A DNA stretch of 64,000 bases from positions 62,001 through 126,000 of the forward strand of contig VBFY01000063.1 in the NCBI GenBank assembly GCA_005889405.1, given 5' to 3'. Numbering within the stretch: position 1 is the first letter of the stretch; each line of letters starts with the position of its first letter. This document shows, piece by piece, positions 8,258-15,547 of this stretch. The notes below the pieces were generated by a model that saw only the letters and a program-made list of their open reading frames with translations, was not told where the DNA came from and ran no database searches. The position numbers were made by a program, and so were the translations under genes. This DNA comes from Chloroflexota bacterium. GTDB lineage: Bacteria > Chloroflexota > Limnocylindria > P2-11E.

Positions 8258-8398
8258 GTGTCGGAGCACCGGCCGGTCCGTGAGGAGCGACGCCTCGAAG
8301 AGCACAAGGTCTACGCGCTGCTCGCGATACCGATCTTCCTCGTGACGATCTTCATCATCGGGCTGCTGACGTTGTTCGGGACTTCGCCGCGGCCTTAA
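8258..8398 (+). CDS. 46-residue small membrane protein
   Basis: GTG at 8258 is preceded by GAGGAGG at ideal spacing. The peptide has a charged N-terminal half (VREERRLEEHKVY) and one TM helix (ALLAIPIFLVTIFIIGLLTL). The strong ribosome site supports translation. Its last 44 bases overlap the end of the convergent minus-strand gene. The 155 bases upstream of it show no other gene. Confidence 0.6.
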   Translation: MSEHRPVREERRLEEHKVYALLAIPIFLVTIFIIGLLTLFGTSPRP

Positions 8399-8858
8399 CG
8401 CGCGCCGGACGCGTCTCGGGTTCGGTCCACGCGACATCGCTCGGCAACTCTCGGCGCAGGATCGGCTCGAGCGCGATCACATAGGCGGCGATCCGTTCCG
8501 CGAGCTCGCTCGCGAGCCCTGCGTCCGGTTTCCGATGCGGCAATGGCTCCCACACTCGTGCCCACCCGCGGTCCCACTCCTCGATCCGCGCACGTGCGAG
8601 GGCGCGCCGTATCGCCTTCGCGTTCGCCGCGAACGCCGCGAGGAGCCGCGCGTTCGTGAGGGGATCGGCTTCGAAGTGGAGCCCGATCTCGATCGAGCCC
8701 AGCTTCTCGCGACGCCAGATCTCGTAGTGCAGCGCTTTGTTCCCGTACCAGAGCTTGCTCTGGAACGAGAACGACTCCCATTGGAAAGCACGAAGCTCGG
8801 CGGGAACGCGCTCGCGCACGAGCGGACGCACGCGCCGTAGGCACTCCTCGGACTGCAT
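8355..8858 (-). CDS. hypothetical cytoplasmic protein, second gene of a two-gene operon
   Basis: The ATG overlaps the stop of the upstream membrane-protein gene as ATGA. The 167-residue product has a conserved-looking core (FQWESFSFQSKLWYGNKALH, EIWRREKLGSIEIGLHFEAD) and an Arg/Lys/Ala-rich tail. I do not recognise a named family. The motif pattern suggests a globular protein, and the coupling suggests it works with the membrane protein upstream. The longer frame upstream in the same register is only a shadow of that membrane-protein gene. Confidence 0.6.
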   Translation of the reverse strand: MQSEECLRRVRPLVRERVPAELRAFQWESFSFQSKLWYGNKALHYEIWRREKLGSIEIGLHFEADPLTNARLLAAFAANAKAIRRALARARIEEWDRGWARVWEPLPHRKPDAGLASELAERIAAYVIALEPILRRELPSDVAWTEPETRPARVKAAAKSRTTSAAR

Positions 8859-9976
8859 CAGGGGATCCGCGCGCGCAGCGCGAGGTCCACGATCCCGGTC
8901 AGAGCGGGCATGGCGAAACCCGCGAGCGCTGTGAGCGCGAGCACGCCGCGGCGCGTCGGCACGGCGACGACACCCCAGATCACGTTGGCGACCAGTGAGC
9001 CAACGATGAACAGCGGAACGCCTGCGAGCGCTCCAAGTGGAATGCCTTCCCAGATCGCCGCCGCGGTGAACGCGAAGCCGACGGCAGCGAGAAACCAGAC
9101 CGCGGGACTGCCGCGCCGGTCGCCGCCGATCGCCACGATGAGGGCCGGGATCACGAACGGGATGAGGGTGCTCGTCCAGCTCAGCAGCGTCGCGAGACCG
9201 ATCGTGAGCCAGCGCCGCGCGCCAAAAGAATGCAGCAGGCCGAGCATCATCCCAGCCGACAGCGAGATGAGCGGGACGAACAGACCGTTCGACCGATCGA
9301 TGCCCGCGACGAGGTACATACGCGTCGTGTGTTGAAAGGCCGGTTCGTTCGCGAGGACCGGGATGCGAGAGACGTACTGGATCACCTCCGGCGACAGGTT
9401 CGTCGCGAACGGACCCGCGAAGCGCTCCGCCGACGTCGCCGCGATCAGGAATCCGAACACGGCCGCGCTCGGCCATCCGATCGGGCGCCACGGGCGCAGC
9501 GCGACGCGACACGACCTGATACCGAGGAAGGCGACGAAGAGACCCCAGCCGAGCATCGAGTGGGGCAACGACCAGCCCGTCTCGTCGAGGCCGAAGGTGG
9601 TGTGCCAGATCGCGTCGAACATGCCGGCGAGCGCGACGACCGCGAAGCCCGCGCCCGCGAGGCCGATCGCGCCGGGGATCGGGAACGGAATGCCTGGCAG
9701 GCGGAAGGTCGGCCCGAACCAGCGCCGCAGGTCCGGGGTGAACGCGATGTATGCGAGCGTGATCGTCGCGCAGAAATGCATGGAGTAGATGAAGAGATGC
9801 GGCGGCGAGAAGAAGTCTTCGAACGCGTGCGTCGCGTGCCAGCGTCGGTCCCAATCGAAACCGATGCCGAACGCGAGGAGGTCGAAGACGACGGCGAGCC
9901 AAAGAAGCCGATAAGCGGTCGCGAGGCCAGCGTCTTCGCGCACCGGTTCCACCGCTGTGATCGCGCTCGCACTCAC
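8858..9976 (-). CDS. hypothetical polytopic membrane protein
   Basis: This 372-residue protein has about ten hydrophobic helices separated by short loops. The first half carries His residues in or near membrane segments (WHATHAFEDFFSPPHLFIYS, MHFCATITLAY, DAIWHTTFGLDETGWSLPHS), a pattern seen in metal- or haem-binding membrane proteins, although no family is named. The GTG start at 9976 has only a weak ribosome site. It is coupled to the downstream gene by ATGA overlap and may be transcribed divergently from the tRNA-Thr. Confidence 0.65.
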   Translation of the reverse strand: MSASAITAVEPVREDAGLATAYRLLWLAVVFDLLAFGIGFDWDRRWHATHAFEDFFSPPHLFIYSMHFCATITLAYIAFTPDLRRWFGPTFRLPGIPFPIPGAIGLAGAGFAVVALAGMFDAIWHTTFGLDETGWSLPHSMLGWGLFVAFLGIRSCRVALRPWRPIGWPSAAVFGFLIAATSAERFAGPFATNLSPEVIQYVSRIPVLANEPAFQHTTRMYLVAGIDRSNGLFVPLISLSAGMMLGLLHSFGARRWLTIGLATLLSWTSTLIPFVIPALIVAIGGDRRGSPAVWFLAAVGFAFTAAAIWEGIPLGALAGVPLFIVGSLVANVIWGVVAVPTRRGVLALTALAGFAMPALTGIVDLALRARIP

Positions 9977-10065
9977 GTCATCAATACGCTAGAGGCGCAT
10001 CTATTTCTCCGTATCGCTCGCTGTTCGTGCCGGTGGCGATGGCCTAGAATCGCGAAGGCATTTAC

Positions 10066-10343
10066 TCCCTGGTAGCTCAGTGGTAGAGCGAGCGGCTCCG
10101 TGGTCAAGGGCAGCCCTTTGGGGAAACTCAGGGGTGTTACTGGGTGAATTGCGGGGAACCTACGGCGTGTTGTCGCCACGGCAATCCGCAGCCAAGCCCG
10201 GACGAAGGTCTGGGAAGGTTCAGAGACTATGCGCCCGGCGCCTAAGGCCTACAGGGCTATGGCGAAGAGATAGTCCACGCCCGCGGGAAACCGCGGGGTT
10301 CTGTGTAACCGCCAGGTCGGAGGTTCGAATCCTCCCCAGGGAG
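10066..10343 (+). tRNA. tRNA-Thr(UGU) interrupted by a group I intron
   Basis: Exon 1 is 10066-10097 and exon 2 is 10304-10343; together they make a 72-nt tRNA. Acceptor stem TCCCTGG pairs with CCAGGGA, the D arm is GCTC-AGTGGTA-GAGC, and the T arm is GGAGG-TTCGAAT-CCTCC with a 5-nt variable loop. The joined anticodon loop reads CT-TGT-AA, giving anticodon UGU (Thr). Exon 1 ends in U33, as group I splicing requires. The anticodon stem has one A-C mismatch at its base. No 3' CCA is encoded. Identity rests on the anticodon; splicing is inferred from the intron structure. Confidence 0.9.
10098..10303 (+). ncRNA. group I self-splicing intron in the tRNA anticodon loop
   Basis: The 206-nt insert has the group I core in order. 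P1 pairs exon GGCT with intron GGTC, with U-G at the splice site (10094-10105). P2 is AAGGG/CCCTT (10106-10118). P4 is TTGCGG/CCGCAG (10149-10154 with 10186-10191), followed by the conserved GCAGCCAAGCCC. P7 is GACTAT/ATAGTC (10225-10230 with 10270-10275), inside the conserved TTCAGAGACTA and GAAGAGATAGTCC. P9 is CCCGCGG-GAAA-CCGCGGG (10280-10297). The intron ends in G at 10303. It contains no ORF. The compact form resembles the tRNA-borne IC3 class, though the subclass is inference. Confidence 0.92.
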
Positions 10344-10400
10344 CAGCCAGATCCAAGCGAAACACTCATTCGCGCCGCTAATGCGTCCCGTCTTGTGCGT

Positions 10401-10452
10401 GCTTAGCCAAGCCGGAGAGTTGACGGCTTAGCCAATTAGAACTAATGTTCTA
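10401..10452. repeat. short direct and inverted repeats between the tRNA and the HNH gene
   Basis: GCTTAGCCAA occurs at 10401-10410 and again at 10426-10435, 25 bases apart. It is followed by a perfect inverted repeat TAGAAC-TAAT-GTTCTA (10437-10452) that ends just before the GTG of the HNH gene. These may be regulatory or traces of insertion; no function is established. Confidence 0.5.
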
Positions 10453-10454
10453 GC

Positions 10455-11375
10455 GTGCTGCTGATCTGTGAAACGTGCGGGAAATCGTTCTCAGATCGGC
10501 CGACCATCTTCGGGAAAGAGCGCCATCTCCACGGTCGAAAGCAGTGTCTGGAGTGTCTGCCATTCCGACCGCGTCACAGCCCGAGCTTCGTGGCGGCACG
10601 TCAGTCAAGGCAGCTTCGCTGCGAGGCTTGCGGAAGGCTCTTCGCGGCCAAACAGATGATCGACGGCAAGGTCCGAAGTCTGTACCGACGACGGTTCTGC
10701 CTCAGTTGCTCGCCGTTCGGGATCCACAACACTTCGGGCCGACCACCGGGCGATCTCCGTGCTGACGAGCTGCTCGAACATCGCCGGAAACGTCGCAACG
10801 CCAAGACATACCGGTACTTGAAGAAGCGTCGTCGACAGTTGAAGGCGCAGCTCGTCGCGATTCGCGGAGGTCAATGTTCCGGCTGCAGTTATTCCGGCCC
10901 GGCGGCGGCGTTCGATTTCCATCATCGCGATCCGACCTCCAAGCGGTTCGCGATCGGCACCTTCAACGGCACGTGGAAGGCGCTGTGGGCTGAAGCTGAA
11001 AAGTGCGACATGCTTTGCGCGAACTGTCACCGGGTTCACCACGCCGCAGAGGACCTCAAGGCAAAAGGCGGCGCGGTGGTGGACTACCGTCGCCGATCAA
11101 AGGTCCGCGCTGTTGACTACATGGGCGGTCGTTGCGCGGGCTGCGAGCGGACTGGTCCACCAGCCCTGTTCGACTTCCATCACATAGACGCAAAGGACAA
11201 AGGTTTCGGGATCGGCCAAGACGGTATCCCACGGAGCTGGGAGAAGATCGTCGCCGAGCTCGAGAAATGCGTGATGCTCTGTGCGAACTGCCATCGCGAG
11301 GTACACGCTGGCGCTCGCGAAATTCGACGCACGCTCCTCGGCCTGGCTGCAGAAGCTGCGAGGTACGCCGCCTAG
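10455..11375 (+). CDS. double HNH endonuclease with N-terminal zinc ribbons
   Basis: The 306-residue protein has two N-terminal CxxC...CxxC zinc-ribbon units (CETCGKSF...CLEC and CEACGRLF...CLSC), then a basic linker. Two homologous HNH/His-Me finger domains follow, at about 135-210 and 220-290: CSGCSYSGPAAAFDFHHRDP with CDMLCANCHRVHH, and CAGCERTGPPALFDFHHIDA with CVMLCANCHREVH. HNH proteins are metal-dependent nucleases common among homing and restriction enzymes. It begins 112 bases after the intron-containing tRNA, so it may have mobilised the intron, but it is free-standing rather than intron-encoded. The GTG start lacks a clear ribosome site. Confidence 0.85.
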   Translation: MLLICETCGKSFSDRPTIFGKERHLHGRKQCLECLPFRPRHSPSFVAARQSRQLRCEACGRLFAAKQMIDGKVRSLYRRRFCLSCSPFGIHNTSGRPPGDLRADELLEHRRKRRNAKTYRYLKKRRRQLKAQLVAIRGGQCSGCSYSGPAAAFDFHHRDPTSKRFAIGTFNGTWKALWAEAEKCDMLCANCHRVHHAAEDLKAKGGAVVDYRRRSKVRAVDYMGGRCAGCERTGPPALFDFHHIDAKDKGFGIGQDGIPRSWEKIVAELEKCVMLCANCHREVHAGAREIRRTLLGLAAEAARYAA

Positions 11376-11403
11376 CGCCCGTCCGCGTGGCACTATCGCC
11401 GCC

Positions 11404-11883
11404 GTGGACGGCCCGTTCTTCGAGGATCTCTCCGTGGGCGCGACGTTCCGCTCATCGATCGGTCGCACCATCACCCAGGCCGACAACGTCCAGTTCTCGC
11501 TGCTCACGAACAATGCGAACGAGATCCACATCAACGCGCACTACGCCGCGCAGACCGAGTTCAAACGTCCGCTGGTGAACAGCTTCCTCACGCTCGCGAC
11601 GGTCGCGGGGATGATGGTCCCCGAGACGAGCCGCTGGGGGTTCGCGCTCGGGGTGGGTGAGGTCACGCTGCCGAATCCGCTCTTCGAAGGCGACACGCTC
11701 TATGCCGACACCGAGGTGATCGAGGCGCGCGCGTCGCGCTCGCGTCCGGGGTGGGGCATCGTCACCGTACGCCAGCGCGGCATCAAACAGGACGGCACGG
11801 TCGTCCTGATCGCCAAGCGGATCTTCATGGTCCCGACGCGCGCGAACGCGCCGAAGCCGCACTTCCCCGAGCCGCGCGAGTAA
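11404..11883 (+). CDS. MaoC-like acyl-CoA hydratase/dehydratase
   Basis: The GTG at 11404 gives 159 residues that open with the usual family start (FFEDLSVGATFRSSIGRTIT). The hot-dog fold hydratase residues are visible as ADNVQFSLLTNNANEIHIN and RPLVNSFLTLATVAGM; the Asn-rich loop and His match the catalytic region of MaoC domains. It should hydrate an enoyl-CoA or dehydrate a 3-hydroxyacyl-CoA. It is the first metabolic gene of a six-gene operon; the CitE-like lyase downstream suggests a mesaconyl- or itaconyl-type CoA substrate, which is inference. Confidence 0.85.
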   Translation: MDGPFFEDLSVGATFRSSIGRTITQADNVQFSLLTNNANEIHINAHYAAQTEFKRPLVNSFLTLATVAGMMVPETSRWGFALGVGEVTLPNPLFEGDTLYADTEVIEARASRSRPGWGIVTVRQRGIKQDGTVVLIAKRIFMVPTRANAPKPHFPEPRE

Positions 11884-11885
11884 CG

Positions 11886-13052
11886 GTGGAGTTCGGCCGG
11901 ACCGACGAGCAGGAGTCGATCCGCTCGGCGGTGCGCTCGCTCTGCGCCCAGTTCCCGGATGAGTACTGGCGCGAGCTCGACCGAGCGAGCGAATACCCCG
12001 AGCGGTTCGTCCGTGCGCTCACCGACGCCGGTTGGCTCGGCGCCCTCATCCCCACCGAGTACGGCGGTGCCGGGCTGCGTCTCGCGGAAGGCTCGCTCAT
12101 CATCGAGGAGATCAACGCCTCGGGTGGAAACGCCGCCGTCGCGCACGCGCAGATGTACACGATTGGCACGCTCCTGCGGCACGGCAGTGAAGACCAGAAG
12201 CGACGCTACCTGCCACGCCTCGCGATGGGCGAGCTGCGGCTGCAGGCGTTCGGCGTCACCGAGCCGGAGGCCGGGTCGGACACGACGCGCATCAAGACGC
12301 TGGCCACGAAACGGGGCGACCGCTACCTCATCAACGGAAAAAAGATCTTCATCTCGCGTGCGCAACACTCCGACCTGCTGCTGCTGCTCGCGCGCACGAG
12401 GCCGTATGACGACCTCACCGACAAGACGCAGGGCCTCTCGGTCTTTCTCGTCGACCTGAAAGGCGCGATCGAGCGGAAGCGCATCGTCGTGCGTCCGATC
12501 GAGACGATGTTCAACCATCACACCACGGAGATGTTCATCGACGAGCTCGAAGTTCCCGCCTCCGATCTCATCGGCACCGAAGGTCAGGGCTTCCGCCACA
12601 TCATCGACAGCTGGAACGCCGAGCGGATCCTGATCGCGTCGGAGTCGCTGGGCGACGGGCGATGGTTCGTCGAGCGCGCCGCGGCGTACGCCTCCGGGCG
12701 CGTCGTCTTCGGCAAGCCGATCGGCTCGAATCAGGGTGTGCAGTTCCCGCTCGCGCAGGCGCACGCTCGTCTCGAGGCGGCGACGCTGATGCGCGACAAG
12801 GCGGCGTGGCTGTTCGACCACGACCGCAAATGCGGCGCCGAGGCGAACATGGCAAAGCTCCTCGCGTCGCAGGCGGCATGGGACGCCGCCAACGCGGCCA
12901 TCGACACGTACGGCGGCTACGGCTTCGCGCGCGAGTTCGATGTCGAGCGCAAGTTCCGCGAGACGCGGCTGCTGCTGGTCGCCCCGATCAGCAACAACCT
13001 CGTCCTCGCGTACATCGGTCAGCACGTTCTCGGGATGCCGCGGTCCTATTGA
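11886..13052 (+). CDS. acyl-CoA dehydrogenase
   Basis: The GTG start, two bases after the MaoC stop, gives 388 residues, the normal length for this FAD flavoenzyme. Visible motifs are LIPTEYGGAGL, the substrate/FAD segment FGVTEPEAGSDTTRI, GKKIFISRAQ and the C-terminal DTYGGYGFAREFDVERKFRE. It should introduce a 2,3-double bond into an acyl-CoA, feeding the adjacent MaoC hydratase. The stop overlaps the next start (TGATG). Chain specificity cannot be read from sequence. Confidence 0.93.
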   Translation: MEFGRTDEQESIRSAVRSLCAQFPDEYWRELDRASEYPERFVRALTDAGWLGALIPTEYGGAGLRLAEGSLIIEEINASGGNAAVAHAQMYTIGTLLRHGSEDQKRRYLPRLAMGELRLQAFGVTEPEAGSDTTRIKTLATKRGDRYLINGKKIFISRAQHSDLLLLLARTRPYDDLTDKTQGLSVFLVDLKGAIERKRIVVRPIETMFNHHTTEMFIDELEVPASDLIGTEGQGFRHIIDSWNAERILIASESLGDGRWFVERAAAYASGRVVFGKPIGSNQGVQFPLAQAHARLEAATLMRDKAAWLFDHDRKCGAEANMAKLLASQAAWDAANAAIDTYGGYGFAREFDVERKFRETRLLLVAPISNNLVLAYIGQHVLGMPRSY

Positions 13053-13951
13053 TGGACGCACCCCGACCGATGCGGTCGCTCATGTTCGTCCCCGCGCACC
13101 GTGCGCGAATGGTCGCGCGGGCGTTCGGGCTCGCCGAGTTCGGTCCGAGCGCGCTCGACGTCGCGATCCTCGACCTCGAGGACGGTGTTCCGTCAGCGTC
13201 GAAGGACGTGGCGAGACGCGCGATCGCGGACGTGCTGGCTCGCCCTTCACAGGGAGGACCGCTCCGTTTCGCGCGCATCCAGCGCGCGTTGAGCGACGCC
13301 GGCGAGGCCGACCTCGACGCCGTCGTGCGCTCCGGCCTGGACGGCATCGTCGCGCCGAAGGTGCGTCGGGCCGAGGAGATGGCGTGGCTGGCCGACGCGC
13401 TCGAGACGCGCGAGCGCCGGATGACGATCGCCCCCGGCGCGATCCGCATCGTCGCCTCGATCGAGAGCGCGGCCGCGCTGCTGGACGCGCCGCGCATCGC
13501 TGCGGCGTCCGAGCGCGTCATCGGTCTGGCGTTCGGGTCGGAGGACTTCGCCCTGGACCTCGGACTTCCCACGAAGCGCGAAGGCGAGGCCGCGGAGATG
13601 CTCTACGCACGCTCGGCGACCGTCGTTGCCGCCGCGTCCGCCGGGAAGTTCGCGTTCGATGGCATCTGGCCCGACATCGACGACGCCGCCGGCCTCCGCG
13701 CCGACAGTCTTCGCGCGCGTCGGCTCGGGTTCGCGGGCAAGACGCTCATCCATCCCGGGCAGATCGCGGTGGTGAACGAGGTCTTCAGCCCGAGCGACGT
13801 CGAGGTCGACGAGGCGCGCCGCGTCGTGCGAGCGTTCGATGAGGCGCTCGGTCGCGGCAATGGCGCGGTCGCCCTCGACGGACAGATGCTCGACGCACCG
13901 GTCGTGGACCGCGCCCGGCGCGTCCTGCGCGCGCACGAGCGCAAACTCTAG
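13052..13951 (+). CDS. HpcH/HpaI-family CoA-ester lyase (CitE-like)
   Basis: This 299-residue protein matches the CitE/malyl-CoA/citramalyl-CoA lyase family: an N-terminal RSLMFVPAHRARMV, the metal-binding DLEDGVP, RFARIQRAL, APKV, the catalytic-site SIESAAALLDAPRI and FGSEDFALDLG. These Mg-dependent enzymes cleave or form 3-hydroxyacyl-CoA C-C bonds. With MaoC and acyl-CoA dehydrogenase neighbours it could act as an (S)-citramalyl-CoA or beta-methylmalyl-CoA lyase, but no CoA transferase is in the cluster to fix the substrate. Confidence 0.85.
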   Translation: MDAPRPMRSLMFVPAHRARMVARAFGLAEFGPSALDVAILDLEDGVPSASKDVARRAIADVLARPSQGGPLRFARIQRALSDAGEADLDAVVRSGLDGIVAPKVRRAEEMAWLADALETRERRMTIAPGAIRIVASIESAAALLDAPRIAAASERVIGLAFGSEDFALDLGLPTKREGEAAEMLYARSATVVAAASAGKFAFDGIWPDIDDAAGLRADSLRARRLGFAGKTLIHPGQIAVVNEVFSPSDVEVDEARRVVRAFDEALGRGNGAVALDGQMLDAPVVDRARRVLRAHERKL

Positions 13952-13960
13952 GCTTCCCGC

Positions 13961-14860
13961 ATGCGACTTCTCACGTTCCTCTCCGACGACGGTCCGCGTG
14001 CCGGGACGTTCGTCTCGGACGGCACGATCATGGCGATCCGCGATCTCGTGCCGGGCGGGCCGATCGACATGCTGCGCGTGATCGAACAATTCGAGGGATT
14101 CCGCAAGGGCATCGGAGATGCCGCCAGGCGCGCCCGCGGCGGCGTCGATCCAACGAAGGCGAAGCTGCTCGCGCCGATCCCCGTGCCCCGACGCAACGTC
14201 TTCTGCGTTGGCTGGAATTACGCGGAGCACTTCCAGGAGGGCGCGAATCTTCGCGGCGGCCAGGGCGCGCCGGGCCAGCAGGAGATCCCGCAGCATCCAG
14301 CGCTCTTCTCGAAGAATCCCGCGACGGTGACCGGCCCCGATGCCGGTGTGCTGTTCCCTGCGCCGCATTCGGATCAGCTCGACTGGGAGGTCGAGCTCGC
14401 CGTAATCGTCGGCCGACCCGGTCGCGATATCAGCGAAGCGGACGCGATGGCGCATGTCTTCGGTTACACCTGCGCGAACGACGTCTCGGTGCGTGACGTG
14501 CAGCGGCGGCACGGCGGCCAGTGGTTCAAAGGCAAGAACTTCGATACACACCTCCCGATGGGCCCGTGGATCGTGACCGCCGACGACGTCGATCCGTCCA
14601 AGCTCCGCGTGCAGACGCGCGTGAACGGTGTGACCAAACAGGATTCGAACACGCGCTTCATGGTCTTCAAGATCCCGCGCCTGATCAGCGAGTTCTCGGC
14701 AGGCTGCCGACTCGAAGCCGGTGACATCATGATCACGGGGACACCCGAGGGCGTCGGCTTCGCGCGCAAGCCACCCGAATTCCTGAGGCTCGGCGACGCA
14801 GTCGAGGTCGAGATCGAGGGAATAGGGGTGTTACGGAATCGTGTTCAGGGGAGGACGTAG
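13961..14860 (+). CDS. fumarylacetoacetate hydrolase (FAH) family protein
   Basis: The 299-residue protein has the FAH C-terminal domain: RRNVFCVGWNYAEHFQEG, the metal-ligand motif LDWEVELAVIVGRPGRDI, FGYTCANDVSVRDVQ, KNFDTHLPMGPWIV and ITGTPEGVGFARKPPEFL. Members hydrolyse C-C bonds of acylpyruvates or catalyse hydratase or decarboxylase steps in aromatic catabolism. It lies nine bases after the lyase gene and one base before the dienelactone hydrolase, supporting a shared ring-cleavage or oxoacid pathway. Confidence 0.9.
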   Translation: MRLLTFLSDDGPRAGTFVSDGTIMAIRDLVPGGPIDMLRVIEQFEGFRKGIGDAARRARGGVDPTKAKLLAPIPVPRRNVFCVGWNYAEHFQEGANLRGGQGAPGQQEIPQHPALFSKNPATVTGPDAGVLFPAPHSDQLDWEVELAVIVGRPGRDISEADAMAHVFGYTCANDVSVRDVQRRHGGQWFKGKNFDTHLPMGPWIVTADDVDPSKLRVQTRVNGVTKQDSNTRFMVFKIPRLISEFSAGCRLEAGDIMITGTPEGVGFARKPPEFLRLGDAVEVEIEGIGVLRNRVQGRT

Positions 14861-15547
14861 ATGCCCGGTCAGATGGTGAAGTTCCCGGCGAACGGCGCCA
14901 CCGCGGATGGCTATGTCGCGACCCCTGCCGCGGGCAAGGGGCCTGGGGTGATCGTCATCCAGGAGTGGTGGGGCCTCACGGATCAGGTCAAAGGCGTCGC
15001 CGACATGTTCGCGCGCGAGGGGTTCGTCGCGCTCGCGCCGGACTTTTATCACGGCAAGGGCGCCAAGATCGGTGAGCCCGACAAGGCTCAGAAGCTGATG
15101 ATGGAGTTCTTCCAAGCGAATACCGCGACCAAGGATGCGAAGGGTGCGGCCGAATATCTCGCGAAACATCCTGCGGTCACAAGCACCAAGGTTGGCGTGA
15201 TCGGGTTCTGCATGGGGGGCTTCCTTGCGCTCTTGGTTGGCAGCGTCGCCCCCGACAAGGTCGGCGCGGTCGTTGATTGCTACGGCGTGGGGCAGCGCAT
15301 GCCGGACTTGAAGCCGCTACGGGGCATCCCGGTCCTCGGCATCTTCGGCGGCAAGGACCATTCCGCGGCCGAGTTCGCCGCCCTCGAGAGGGTCGCGAAG
15401 GAGAACGGGGTGCCCTTCACGAAGTACACGTACCCGGAGGCCGACCACGCGTTCCTTAACGAGCAGCGCAAGGACGCCTATCGGCCCGACGACGCGAAAG
15501 ACGCTTGGACCAAGATCCTTCCGTTCCTGAAGGCCAACGTGCGCTGA
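14861..15547 (+). CDS. dienelactone hydrolase family protein
   Basis: The 228-residue alpha/beta hydrolase carries the dienelactone hydrolase triad: the nucleophilic Cys in GVIGFCMGGF, Asp in IFGGKDHSA and His in YPEADHAFLNE. The QEWWGL motif provides the Glu that activates the Cys. Family members open dienelactones in chloroaromatic or hydroxyquinol degradation, although many act on other esters. It directly follows the FAH gene and overlaps the aldehyde dehydrogenase start. Confidence 0.92.
   Translation: MPGQMVKFPANGATADGYVATPAAGKGPGVIVIQEWWGLTDQVKGVADMFAREGFVALAPDFYHGKGAKIGEPDKAQKLMMEFFQANTATKDAKGAAEYLAKHPAVTSTKVGVIGFCMGGFLALLVGSVAPDKVGAVVDCYGVGQRMPDLKPLRGIPVLGIFGGKDHSAAEFAALERVAKENGVPFTKYTYPEADHAFLNEQRKDAYRPDDAKDAWTKILPFLKANVR

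Noticed and set aside
9230-10075. Plus-strand open frame opposite the polytopic membrane protein
   Set aside because: Its product is almost wholly Arg/Glu/Asp and is antisense to a clear membrane protein with ATGA coupling.
11700-13061. Long minus-strand open frame opposite the acyl-CoA dehydrogenase gene
   Set aside because: It has Arg/His/Asp-rich shadow composition, and the plus strand encodes an unmistakable acyl-CoA dehydrogenase.
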